A DNA stretch of 64,000 bases from Halieaceae bacterium UBA5044 (GTDB lineage: Bacteria; Pseudomonadota; Gammaproteobacteria; Pseudomonadales; Halieaceae): positions 99,301 through 163,300 of the forward strand of contig DIBU01000023.1 of the NCBI GenBank assembly GCA_002416125.1, in the 5' to 3' direction. Positions 1 to 8,336 of the stretch are shown here, in pieces. Under the pieces are notes generated by a model that was not told where the DNA came from, searched no databases, and saw only the letters and a program-made list of their open reading frames with translations. The translations under genes and the position numbers were made by a program. Position 1 is the first letter of the stretch; each line of letters starts with the position of its first letter.

Positions 1-1
1 G

Positions 2-970
2 CGTGTGATGGGCGGGTTCTATGCCATCGCGCTGGTGATCGGCTGTTTCGGCATCGGCAACATGTTCCAGTCCAACCAGGCCTACGTCCAGTTTCTGGTA
101 ATCAGCGGCGGCGAGGACAGTTTTTTTGCCGCCCGCGGCTGGTTGTTCGGCCTCCTGATTGCCACGGCTGTGGCACTGGTCATTATCGGCGGTATACGCA
201 GCATTGCGCTGGTCGCGTCGAGAATCGTGCCGCTCATGGCTGTACTCTACGTGGTGTCGGCGCTGGTGATTATCGGCTTCAGCGCGGCACAGATTCCCGC
301 TGCCGTGCAGCTGATCGTCAGCAGCGCGTTTTCCATGAACAGTGTGACCGGCGGTATGGTCGGCGCCATCGTTGTCGGCTTTCAGCGCGCCCTGTTCTCG
401 AATGAGGCGGGTATCGGTTCGGCCTCCATCGCCCACTCCGCCGTGCAAACCAACGAGCCCGCCTCCGAGGGGCTGGTGGGGTTGCTGGAGCCCTTCCTCG
501 ACACGGTGGTGATCTGTACGCTCAGTTCCCTGGTGATCGTTACGGTGGCCTACCCCAACGGGCTCGTCGAGCAGGGCTTTGAGGGCATTGCCCTGACATC
601 GGCCGCCTTCGCCCACCACATCAGCTGGGCGCCGTACCCACTCGCCTTTGCGGCACTGTTGTTCGCCTTCTCCACCACCATCGCCTGGGCTTACTACGGC
701 CTCAAGGCCTGGACCTACCTGGTGGGTGAATCGCAACTGATGCAGACCGCTTTCAAGACCGTATTCTGCGGTTTTGTGGTGCTTGGGTGCATGATCGAGC
801 TGTCCGCGGTACTCGATTTTGCCGATGCCATGATCTTCCTGATCGCGGTGCCGAACATCATCGGCCTCTACCTGTATGCGCCGGAAGTCAAACGCGATGT
901 GGCGGACTACATGCGGCGCGTGCGCTCGGGAGCGGTGCGCACCACCGAGCAGTACCCGCCGCTTCAGTAG
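2..970 (+). CDS. Sodium:alanine/glycine symporter (AGCS family), 5'-truncated by the window edge
   Basis: Inner-membrane Na+-coupled importer of small neutral amino acids (family knowledge). The visible part, about 320 residues, is almost entirely hydrophobic segments and carries the AGCS signature GFQRALFSNEAGIGSA, in which the NEAG core is diagnostic. Family members are usually 450-500 residues, so roughly the first third lies upstream of the window. The GTG/ATG codons at 5-10 fall inside a transmembrane stretch and are unlikely to be the true start. It converges on the dioxygenase gene that follows, and the two reading frames overlap by 7 nt at their stops. Substrate (alanine, glycine or other) cannot be decided from sequence. 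Confidence 0.9.
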   Translation, partial: RVMGGFYAIALVIGCFGIGNMFQSNQAYVQFLVISGGEDSFFAARGWLFGLLIATAVALVIIGGIRSIALVASRIVPLMAVLYVVSALVIIGFSAAQIPAAVQLIVSSAFSMNSVTGGMVGAIVVGFQRALFSNEAGIGSASIAHSAVQTNEPASEGLVGLLEPFLDTVVICTLSSLVIVTVAYPNGLVEQGFEGIALTSAAFAHHISWAPYPLAFAALLFAFSTTIAWAYYGLKAWTYLVGESQLMQTAFKTVFCGFVVLGCMIELSAVLDFADAMIFLIAVPNIIGLYLYAPEVKRDVADYMRRVRSGAVRTTEQYPPLQ

Positions 971-1788
971 GGCAGGTCGCCGTCCACGGTGATGCGTTCC
1001 ATGCGCCGGTGTGCCGGGAAGTAATCGTTGACGGGTTTGTGTTGCGTGCTGCGGTTGTCCCAGATGGCGATGCTGTGCGGGCGCCAGTGAAAGCGGCAGG
1101 TGAATTCGTCCGTGACGACATGGCGGAACAGGAAATCCAGCAGTGCACGGCTCTCGTTCGGTTTCAGCCCCTCAATGTGTGTGGTGAACAGGCTGTTGAC
1201 AAAAATCACCTTCTTGCCGGTTTCCGGATGCGTGCGGATGACCGGGTGACGAACGGGCGGGTTGGCCGCCACCGCCTCTGCGAGGCGTTCGCGGCCTCCG
1301 GGTTCGGCGAGGCTTTCCTTGAATCCCCAGCTGAAGTCGTGCACAGCGACCAGCCCCTCGAGCAGGCGCTGCATCGGCGCGGACAGGGCATTGTAGGCAG
1401 CGGTCATACTCGCCCACAGCGTATCACCGCCCCGCGGCGGAATAATCACCGATTTCAGGACTGTCGCCATCGGAGGATGTTGCCGGAACGTCATGTCTGA
1501 GTGCCAGGCCTCGATTTTGGTCGGCTTTTCGGCCGTGCTCTCCAGGATGGTAATTTCCGGAAAGCCCTCGATGGTGGCGTAGGCTGGATGTGTTTGCAGG
1601 GGGCCGAAGCAGGAGGCCAGTGCGTGTTGTCTGGCAGGGCTGATATCCTGGTCGCGAAAGAAGATCACCTCGTGGTCGTTGAGCAGCGTGCGCAATGCCC
1701 CCACCTGCTCCGGCTGAAGGTCCTGCGCCAGGTCAATTCCGGTGATTTCGGCGCCGAGGGCACCCGCCATTGGTGTGACGTCGAACAT
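964..1788 (-). CDS. TauD/TfdA-family Fe(II)/2-oxoglutarate dioxygenase
   Basis: A 274-residue cytosolic oxygenase of the taurine/2,4-D dioxygenase family, which couples 2-oxoglutarate decarboxylation to substrate hydroxylation. The iron-binding facial triad is visible: H96 and D98 in WHSD, and H250 in DNRSTQH. R261 in the HRRMER segment is the likely 2-oxoglutarate ligand. I chose the ATG at 1788 because a GGAGG sits 9 nt upstream and the protein then starts with the usual family N-terminus; an in-frame ATG at 1833 would add 15 unconserved residues. No sulfonate or phenoxyacetate genes are nearby, so the substrate is unknown. In many bacteria this subfamily acts on alkyl sulfates, taurine or small carboxylates. 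Confidence 0.9.
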   Translation of the reverse strand: MFDVTPMAGALGAEITGIDLAQDLQPEQVGALRTLLNDHEVIFFRDQDISPARQHALASCFGPLQTHPAYATIEGFPEITILESTAEKPTKIEAWHSDMTFRQHPPMATVLKSVIIPPRGGDTLWASMTAAYNALSAPMQRLLEGLVAVHDFSWGFKESLAEPGGRERLAEAVAANPPVRHPVIRTHPETGKKVIFVNSLFTTHIEGLKPNESRALLDFLFRHVVTDEFTCRFHWRPHSIAIWDNRSTQHKPVNDYFPAHRRMERITVDGDLPY

Positions 1789-1844
1789 GCTGAGCGGCCT
1801 CCGGCCCTGATGATCCGGCAGCGATTCTAGCACTGCCGTGGGGT

Positions 1845-3227
1845 TTAAGCAGCGTCTGCCGCGCAGGCGGGCAGGGTGATTTCCACCGCCAGCCCGGGGT
1901 GGGTATTTCGCGCGCTGATCCCTGCGCCGTGTCGCAGCAGTGCCTGCTTCGCGATGGACAGCCCCAGGCCATGGCCACCTGTCTGCCTGTCGCGCGCGGT
2001 GTCGACCCTGTAGAAGGGCTCGAAGATACGGGTCAGGTCGGATTCCGGCACGCCCGGGCCCTGGTCAGCAACCGTGATCGTGTGAGCGGCGCCGTTCTGC
2101 TGCAGGCTGACGGTGATCGTACTCTGTGGTGGGCTGTAGTGGCAGGCGTTGCGCAGGACATTGTCAAAGGCTTTGCGCAGCTGGCTGCCGTTGCCTTTGA
2201 CCAGTGCTTCCGCCACATCACTGTGGAAGACAACACGGTGTTGCTCGCCCGCCTCGAAACGGGCATCGTTACACAGCTCTTCCAGCAGCACCACGAGATC
2301 GATGTGCTGCTCCAGGTCGGAAGGTGCCGCCTGGCTGTCCAGTAACTCGCCGACCAGGCTTTCCAGGCGCTGCGCCTCGCGCGCGATCCGCGCCAGCTGG
2401 GCGGCTGCGCCCTCGGGTTGTTGCTCCGCCAGCGCCAGCGCAACCTGCATACGCGCAAGCGGAGAGCGCAACTCGTGCGACACGTTGGCGAGCAGGGTTT
2501 TCTGCGCGTTGATGCGCTCCTGCAGCAGCTCGGCCATGTGATTGAAGTCGCGGGCCAGATCGTCGGTTTCGTCGCGGCCGGACGTGCGCACGTCGATACG
2601 CGTTCCCAGGTCACCCTCCGCCAGTCTGCGCGCTGCCTGCCGCAGCGCCGCCAGCCGCCGGGTAAGCAGGCGGGAGACCGCGTAGCACAACAGTCCGGAC
2701 ACCAGAAGTGCGAGGGCAGCACGCAACCAGGCATTGCTTCCCAGGAGCGTCACCAGCGGTATCCGCGGCGCGGGAAGGACCAGCACCGATCGCAGCGGCC
2801 CGGTATCGGCGCGGTAGAGAAGGTGGCCCAGATACTGTTGCCGACCGCTGCGCTGGAATACCCGGCGACGATTCCGATCCAGTTCTGACGCGATGCTCGC
2901 GACCGATGCGGGCAAGGTTCTTTGCAGCAGGTCTTCGCCCTCGGGATCGATCAGGTAGACCTCAACCTTGTGTCTGCTTTGGGCCGCCTGGATGATCTGC
3001 GGCAGCTGCTCCCTGGGTGCGTTCTGCAGCTCATACAGCAGGCGCACAAAGACCCGCGGTGGCCCCTCCGGGCCCGGCATCGGGCGCTTGCCCTCGATCA
3101 GCGAGCCATTATCGGGCACCAGTGCGTCAAGGTAGTTACCGGCAACAATGGCGCTGCCCAATACAACGACGGTCACCAGCCAGAAGCCCAGGAAAATGCG
3201 CAGGAACAGCGGCATGGCTAGTCTCAT
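1845..3227 (-). CDS. cpxA: Sensor histidine kinase CpxA-like
   Basis: Inner-membrane sensor kinase of 460 residues. Transmembrane helices lie at about 8-30 and 165-187, flanking a periplasmic domain of about 135 residues. A HAMP linker follows (about 187-240), then the phosphoacceptor H-box with H251 (VSHELRSPLARM) and an HATPase_c domain with N-box NVLRNACHYS, G1 box DQGPG (388-392) and G2 box GHGLGL. It overlaps the upstream regulator gene by 4 nt (ATGA), so the two are translationally coupled. The CpxA assignment rests on the locus: the partner is OmpR-type, a CpxP/Spy-like gene is divergent, and a perfect CpxR box lies between. The sensor domain itself is too variable to prove identity; an RstB- or PfeS-type kinase is the alternative. 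Confidence 0.85.
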   Translation of the reverse strand: MRLAMPLFLRIFLGFWLVTVVVLGSAIVAGNYLDALVPDNGSLIEGKRPMPGPEGPPRVFVRLLYELQNAPREQLPQIIQAAQSRHKVEVYLIDPEGEDLLQRTLPASVASIASELDRNRRRVFQRSGRQQYLGHLLYRADTGPLRSVLVLPAPRIPLVTLLGSNAWLRAALALLVSGLLCYAVSRLLTRRLAALRQAARRLAEGDLGTRIDVRTSGRDETDDLARDFNHMAELLQERINAQKTLLANVSHELRSPLARMQVALALAEQQPEGAAAQLARIAREAQRLESLVGELLDSQAAPSDLEQHIDLVVLLEELCNDARFEAGEQHRVVFHSDVAEALVKGNGSQLRKAFDNVLRNACHYSPPQSTITVSLQQNGAAHTITVADQGPGVPESDLTRIFEPFYRVDTARDRQTGGHGLGLSIAKQALLRHGAGISARNTHPGLAVEITLPACAADAA

Positions 3228-3937
3228 GGCCTGCGCTCCCCGTGCACCAGCAGCTGGTAACCGGCCCCGCGTACGCTGGTAATGAGCTTTTCTGCGCCGA
3301 GCGCCTGCATCTTCTTGCGAATCTTGCTCACGTGCACGTCCACGCTGCGGTCGTAAGCGGACAGCGGCCGGCCCAGGGCCTGCTGGCTCAATTGGTCTTT
3401 GCTGACCACGTTGCCTGCATGGGCCATCAACAGGCGCAGGATGTTGAATTCCGCACTGGTGAGTTGCAGGTCCCGAGCATCCCAGGTGGCCTTGCGCTGT
3501 GCGGCATTGATCGCGAGCAGGCCGGACGTAATGTCGTCGTGTCCCGAAGCGCGCGGCACGCCGGTGCGGCGCAGAATGGCTCTCAGTCGCGCGGCCAGTT
3601 CCCGGGGGTTGCAGGGCTTGGCCAGATAATCGTCAGCGCCGAGTTCCAGTCCGACGATGCGATCCGTGTCTTCGCCGCGAGCAGTGAGCATGAGCACGGG
3701 GGTGTCGACGGGAATCGCGCGCAGGCGCCGCAATACCTCAAGGCCCTGCACGCCCGGCAGCATGACGTCCAGGATAATGGCGTCATAGTGCCGTTCGCAG
3801 GCCTTTTGCAGCGCCTTGTCGCCGTCGTGGCAACTGTCGATGTCAAAGCCGTCGGAGCCGAGATACTCGCTCAGCAGCTGGCACAGCTCCCTGTCGTCAT
3901 CGATCAGCAGCAGGTGTGGATGCATCGCTCGGGTCAT
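3224..3937 (-). CDS. cpxR: OmpR-family response regulator CpxR-like
   Basis: A 237-residue two-domain regulator. The receiver (about 6-120) has the acidic pocket DDD at 13-15, phosphoacceptor D57 (IILDVMLPG), T85 and K107 (AKP). The C-terminal winged-helix DNA-binding domain (about 140-232) contains the segments LTSAEFNILRLL and VDVHVSKIRKKM typical of the family. The start at 3937 has a good Shine-Dalgarno (AAGGCGAG); an ATG four codons later lacks one. The promoter region it shares with the divergent CpxP/Spy-like gene contains a GTAAA-N5-GTAAA site, so the regulator probably controls both itself and that gene. Confidence 0.9.
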   Translation of the reverse strand: MTRAMHPHLLLIDDDRELCQLLSEYLGSDGFDIDSCHDGDKALQKACERHYDAIILDVMLPGVQGLEVLRRLRAIPVDTPVLMLTARGEDTDRIVGLELGADDYLAKPCNPRELAARLRAILRRTGVPRASGHDDITSGLLAINAAQRKATWDARDLQLTSAEFNILRLLMAHAGNVVSKDQLSQQALGRPLSAYDRSVDVHVSKIRKKMQALGAEKLITSVRGAGYQLLVHGERRP

Positions 3938-4014
3938 GCTCGCCTTGGTTGAGGTCTACAGTGTGCCCGGCGCTGTAGAGGAAAGCCACGTTCGCAGCGG
4001 AGCGTCAGGTATTC

Positions 4015-4029
4015 TTTACCATTCTTTAC
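4015..4029 (-). promoter_or_regulatory. CpxR box
   Basis: Read on the minus strand this is GTAAA-GAATG-GTAAA, an exact match to the CpxR consensus GTAAA(N5)GTAAA. It lies in the 162-nt gap between the divergent cpxR-like and cpxP/Spy-like genes, 86 nt from the cpxP start and 78 nt from the cpxR start, where it could act on both. The match is seen directly; binding is inferred. Confidence 0.85.
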
Positions 4030-4099
4030 GCAACCGCCGCACTGCTTAACGCGATCCGGTTCTACTATGGTCCTGCGTTTCATCCACAGGAGAAAGGTT

Positions 4100-4561
4100 A
4101 TGAACTCACGCACACAGGTAATACTTCGTCGCACGGCGGGCGCTCTGGCGCTTCTCACCACCATGGCCCTGACGCCCGCTTTTGCCGCGCCGCAGGGCGG
4201 CAACCCCGAGCGTATGCTTGAACGCATGGCACAACACGTTGACCTCAGCGACACACAGCGGGTCGAAATTGGCGAGTTGCTGCAGGCCGCTGCGGCGGAA
4301 GGGGCAGCGGACCGTGCCCGCATGCAGGAAATCCGGCGCGAGCTGCAGTCGCAGGGGGCAAGTTTCGACGCCGCTGCCAGCGAATCGCTGACCGAGGAGC
4401 TCGGCGCTATTACTGCGCGCAACGCCTACCGGCGGACTGAAACACGTGCGGCGGTACGCGCACTGCTCAGTGAGGAGCAGCGCGCGAAGCTGGACGCCAT
4501 GGAAAGCCAGCGCGGCAAGGGGCGAGAACCCGGCAAGATGAAGGGCCCGCGCCAGGATTGA
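4100..4561 (+). CDS. CpxP/Spy-family periplasmic protein
   Basis: Exported protein of 153 residues. A Sec signal peptide (arginine-rich start, hydrophobic core, cleavage near TPAFA-AP at about residue 29) precedes a helical, charged domain with two LTxxQ-like motifs, LSDTQRVEI and LSEEQRAKL. Spy and CpxP are periplasmic helical chaperone or adaptor proteins induced by envelope stress; CpxP also dampens CpxA. The ATG at 4100 follows AGGAGAAAGG; an upstream in-frame ATG at 4067 would spoil the signal peptide. Divergent from cpxRA with a perfect CpxR box between, as in the classic cpxP-cpxRA layout. Spy-like versus CpxP-like cannot be separated here. Confidence 0.82.
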   Translation: MNSRTQVILRRTAGALALLTTMALTPAFAAPQGGNPERMLERMAQHVDLSDTQRVEIGELLQAAAAEGAADRARMQEIRRELQSQGASFDAAASESLTEELGAITARNAYRRTETRAAVRALLSEEQRAKLDAMESQRGKGREPGKMKGPRQD

Positions 4562-4564
4562 GGT

Positions 4565-7519
4565 TTACAGCACCTCGACCCGCAGCTCGAGCTCGGCCAG
4601 CGCCGAGCCGAGCTTTTCCTGTTGTTTCCGGTTGCTCACCACCGCGGTACTCGCGCGTTCGGGGGTCAGGTAGCAGCCGGCCACGCGCCGGAGGTCGTCC
4701 AGGGTGATCTCCAGAATGGCGCGCCGGAATGCTTCCCGTTGAGCATGACTGCGCCCGAAGAGGCGGTTGTAGAAGTGCTGGCGAGCCTCTCCGGCGGGCG
4801 ACGCCGGCTTGTCGAGGCTGCCTATCACGCCGAGGATGGCCTCCTCCAGCCCACGCGGATCGTGTTGGCTCTCCAACATCCAGCGCACCGACTCGTCGAA
4901 ATCATCGAGCGTCTCCACAAGCCTCGGGTCGCGGTAGGAGTAGAAGCGGAACGCTGCAATCCCCGAGTCCTGCCCCGCGCCACCGCCGTAGGCGCCGCCC
5001 TGCTCGCGGATCGCCCGATGCAGAAAGCCGTTGCGCAGGAAGCCACCAAGCACGGTGAGCGCCGGTGCATCGGGGTGCCCGATGGGCACCGTCGGATAGG
5101 CGCGTGCGCAGAAATTCACCTGCGTGTTGGCGACCCAGAACTCCCGTCTTGCTTCGAGTACCGGTGCGGCGCTGAGCGTCGCCCGGTCCTGGCTGCCCCC
5201 CACGGCGTCGCCCCACAGGGCCAAAGCTTCATGACACACCGCCTCGGCGGCATGTTCATCGGCGATCGCCAGCAACTCCCGTGGCATGGCGATGACCTGC
5301 GTGTGCACGCGGGTCAATGCGTCGCGCAGCGCGTCCCGCGCGTCGGCCTGCTGTAAACTGTCGTCGAGTGCCTTCAGGCGCCGTATCCCCTCCAGGCCGC
5401 CCAGCCGGTTATTGATACTCGCCAGGCCGCTCATGCCGGCGCAGGCGGCGGCCATCGCAAGTCCGTGCCCGTTCCCTGTGACGGACTGTTCGCGTCGCGC
5501 TCGAGACTGGCTGACCAGCTCGCGGATACGTGCATCCTCATCGAAGCGCACCTGCTCCAGTGTGTCGCGCATCAGACTGGCCTGGGCGCGGCTGTTGCGT
5601 GCCAGGGCCCGTGAAGACAGCGAAAAGTAGCCGTGCAGGCGCTGGACGTCGTGCAGTTCGCTGCGAAGGGAGGTGCTGGCACTGATGCTGCCCACGGTCG
5701 CGGCCTGGCGCTGCTGAACCTGCAGGTAGTCCTCATCACCGAGCCCGATCTCGGTCAGCGCACGGGTATACAGCGGCAGCAGCGCGAGATCGTCCTCCGA
5801 CAAAGCGGGCAGGGGCGCCACCACATGCTGGTATACCAGTCCATTCGTGCCCTGGGTGTAACGTGTCAGTCGCAGGGGGCCCCGCGCGTATTCGGTATAG
5901 TTGAGCTCTGGTATGCGCTCGGGAACATCGGCCAGGGTCACGCAGGGGAGCACACCGGGATCGTCCTTGCGCTGCTGGCGCTGTTCCAGCTTTTGAGCCA
6001 GCTCGATCACCGCCTGCTTTGCGGAGGCATCCATACCGGCCTTGAGCTCTGCAAGGCGCCGGGTTTCGGCTTCCAGGCGCCGCTGCGACAGCTGCGTATC
6101 CGGTGTCATGACCAGGGTGACGCGGTGCGGGTTGTCGAGCAGGAGTCGCTGTGCCAGCTGACGGATATAGGCGGGATCGCTGACCTTGCGGCGCAGCGCG
6201 TCCAGAACCGGGTCCAGATCCAGCACGGCGACCGGGTCCGCGTAGTGTGTGGCGGGGCCGAGCGCCTGCAGGATCAGCTGCAACCCGTAGGGGTAGCCGC
6301 CGCCGGTAATTTCGCGTTGGTGCAATTCCAGCTGGTGCAGCACTGCCTCCAGCTGTGCCTGCGGCACACCGTCACGGGCCACGCGCGCAATCACCTCGAG
6401 CACCAGCGCTTCCAGTGCGTCCCGAGATGATGCCTCGCTCCCTTCGATGCCGCAGCTGAAGACCATTTCCCGCTGGGAGTCCTCGAGGCCACAGAGGGGC
6501 GAGGGCGCCTGCCCCAGCTCTGTTGTTTCCAGTGCATGCATCAGCGGCGATGCGCTGTTGTCCAGCAGTACACTGGACAACAGCTGTGCTTCCAGTTGCT
6601 GCTCCAGGTCGGTGCTTTCGCCGAGCAGCCAGCCAATCACGATGTGTGTCTTGGCCGCGGTGTCGCCAGAGTCGTCCAGTGCGTAGGATCTCTCCACCCG
6701 TAGCGGTGCGCTGAGCCGTTGCTCTCGCGGCACGGCTATCCGCTCTTCAAGACGCTGGAAACGTTGCAGCGCACGGGCTTCGAATACCGCCTGGTGTTCG
6801 TGTGCGGGGATGTCGCCGAAGGTCATGAAGATGGCGTTGCTGGGGTGGTAGTGGCTGCGATAGAAAGATTTCAGCTGTTCATAACTGAGGTCGGGAATGT
6901 GTTCCGGATCGCCGCCGCTGTTGTAGTGGTAGGTGACGGTCGGGAACAGGTGTTCGCACAGGGTTTGCCAGAGCGTACTCGACACCGAGCTCATGGCCCC
7001 CTTCATCTCGTTGAACACGACCCCCTTGAAGACCAGGTCGCTATCCGGATTTCCCGGCTCCGCAAAATCAACCCGGTGACCCTCCTGGGCGAAGTCCAGT
7101 GGATCAAGACGTGAAAAGAACACGGCATCCAGATAGACATCCAGCAGGTTGGCGAAGTCCTTGCGGTTCTGGCTCGCAAACGGGTAGGCGGTCCAGTCAC
7201 TGCTGGTAAAGGCATTCATGAACGTGTTCAGCGATCGACGCAGCATCATGAAGAAGGGGTCGCGCACCGGGTAGCGCTCGCTGCCGCAGAGGGCGGTATG
7301 CTCCAGTATGTGCGCCACACCGGTCGAGTCGGTGGGTACGGTGCGCAGAGCCACCAGAAACACGTTTTCGCTGTTGTTCGCAGCCAGATGGTAATGCATG
7401 GCGCCGGTAGCGCTGTGCTCATACTGCTCCACGCGCAGCTGTAGCGATTCAATCTCGTGGCTGCGCAGTAGCCGGAAGGCGGCGTGGCTGACGGCAGCGC
7501 CGGGGGTAATCTGGTTCAT
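4565..7519 (-). CDS. M16C insulinase-family metallopeptidase, PreP-like
   Basis: A 984-residue zinc protease. The inverted zinc motif HxxEH is H70-I-L-E73-H74, followed by the M16C-typical segment TALCGSERYPVRDPF. Length and the full set of M16 domains match presequence protease (PreP) and bacterial homologues, which close around short unstructured peptides of about 10-70 residues and degrade them. No signal peptide is visible, so it is probably cytosolic, though some bacterial relatives are periplasmic. It is convergent with the CpxP/Spy-like gene, only 3 nt from its stop, and stands alone upstream of the cyclotransferase. A peptide clean-up role is inferred from the family. Confidence 0.92.
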   Translation of the reverse strand: MNQITPGAAVSHAAFRLLRSHEIESLQLRVEQYEHSATGAMHYHLAANNSENVFLVALRTVPTDSTGVAHILEHTALCGSERYPVRDPFFMMLRRSLNTFMNAFTSSDWTAYPFASQNRKDFANLLDVYLDAVFFSRLDPLDFAQEGHRVDFAEPGNPDSDLVFKGVVFNEMKGAMSSVSSTLWQTLCEHLFPTVTYHYNSGGDPEHIPDLSYEQLKSFYRSHYHPSNAIFMTFGDIPAHEHQAVFEARALQRFQRLEERIAVPREQRLSAPLRVERSYALDDSGDTAAKTHIVIGWLLGESTDLEQQLEAQLLSSVLLDNSASPLMHALETTELGQAPSPLCGLEDSQREMVFSCGIEGSEASSRDALEALVLEVIARVARDGVPQAQLEAVLHQLELHQREITGGGYPYGLQLILQALGPATHYADPVAVLDLDPVLDALRRKVSDPAYIRQLAQRLLLDNPHRVTLVMTPDTQLSQRRLEAETRRLAELKAGMDASAKQAVIELAQKLEQRQQRKDDPGVLPCVTLADVPERIPELNYTEYARGPLRLTRYTQGTNGLVYQHVVAPLPALSEDDLALLPLYTRALTEIGLGDEDYLQVQQRQAATVGSISASTSLRSELHDVQRLHGYFSLSSRALARNSRAQASLMRDTLEQVRFDEDARIRELVSQSRARREQSVTGNGHGLAMAAACAGMSGLASINNRLGGLEGIRRLKALDDSLQQADARDALRDALTRVHTQVIAMPRELLAIADEHAAEAVCHEALALWGDAVGGSQDRATLSAAPVLEARREFWVANTQVNFCARAYPTVPIGHPDAPALTVLGGFLRNGFLHRAIREQGGAYGGGAGQDSGIAAFRFYSYRDPRLVETLDDFDESVRWMLESQHDPRGLEEAILGVIGSLDKPASPAGEARQHFYNRLFGRSHAQREAFRRAILEITLDDLRRVAGCYLTPERASTAVVSNRKQQEKLGSALAELELRVEVL

Positions 7520-7553
7520 ACGGATCCTGTCTCAGAAAGTGCGACGGCGTATT

Positions 7554-8336
7554 CTAACGTGAATCGGCTGCGGCTGCCGTCAGCGGTCTGAGTTCGATGC
7601 GGTACATCCAGGGCCAGTTCTTGCCGGTCACCCAGATACCTCCGTCCTCGGGGTTGTAGGCGATGCCATTCAGCACGTCGGTCCCCGGCTGGCGCTCCGG
7701 CAGCGGTAACAGGCCGCGGAGGTCGACAGTTGCCGTGACCTCACCGCTTGCCGGGTCGATGACAATGATGCGGTCTTCCTGCCAGACGTTGGCCCAGATC
7801 CTCCCGTCAATCCACTCGAGTTCGTTGAGCCGCGCCACCGGCATGCCGCTCTCCATGACCGTGATACTGCGTTGGCGCTGCGCGGTATCGGGGTCGAGAA
7901 AGTACAGGCGGTGGCTGCCATCGCTGTAGATCAGCTCCGAGCCATCGTGGGTCAGGCCCCAGCCCTGGCCCGGAATGGAGAGCGCCGCAAGCGGGCTGAG
8001 ATCGTCGCGGTTGTAGACGAGTAGCTTGCGAGCCTGCCAGGTCAGCTGGTAGACGCGGTCTCCGAGCACGGTAACCCCTTCGCCAAACAGCCGCGGATGC
8101 AGGCGCCGCTCGGCCAGGAGCTCACCGTCGTCGAGACGGTATTGCAGCAAACGGGACTGCCCATAGCCGCCGGTTCCGACATAGAGCATGCCGTCGATTA
8201 TCTGCAGACCCTGCACGAAATGGCTGCGCGACTGCGGTTTCTTCTCCAGCACCCGGAAGCTGAAGTGCTCTGCGGCGGAGGCCGTAGTCGCGAGCAGCGC
8301 CAGCAGGCAGACGCACAATCGGTAGCAGATATTCAA
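7554..8336 (-). CDS. Glutaminyl-peptide cyclotransferase (plant/bacterial type, beta-propeller)
   Basis: A 260-residue exported enzyme that forms N-terminal pyroglutamate from glutaminyl peptides. A signal peptide is clear (cleavage near TTASA-AE, about residue 22). The family blocks run in order: FVQGLQ..DGMLYVGTGGYGQS, FGEGVTVL, YQLTWQARK, GWGLTHDG..YSDGS, LNELEWIDGRIWANVWQEDRI, VLNGIAY and WVTGKNWPWMYRI. Its start overlaps the stop of the mnmC gene upstream by 4 nt, so the two are co-translated although unrelated in function. The assignment is firm; the physiological substrate is not known in most bacteria. Confidence 0.92.
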   Translation of the reverse strand: MNICYRLCVCLLALLATTASAAEHFSFRVLEKKPQSRSHFVQGLQIIDGMLYVGTGGYGQSRLLQYRLDDGELLAERRLHPRLFGEGVTVLGDRVYQLTWQARKLLVYNRDDLSPLAALSIPGQGWGLTHDGSELIYSDGSHRLYFLDPDTAQRQRSITVMESGMPVARLNELEWIDGRIWANVWQEDRIIVIDPASGEVTATVDLRGLLPLPERQPGTDVLNGIAYNPEDGGIWVTGKNWPWMYRIELRPLTAAAADSR

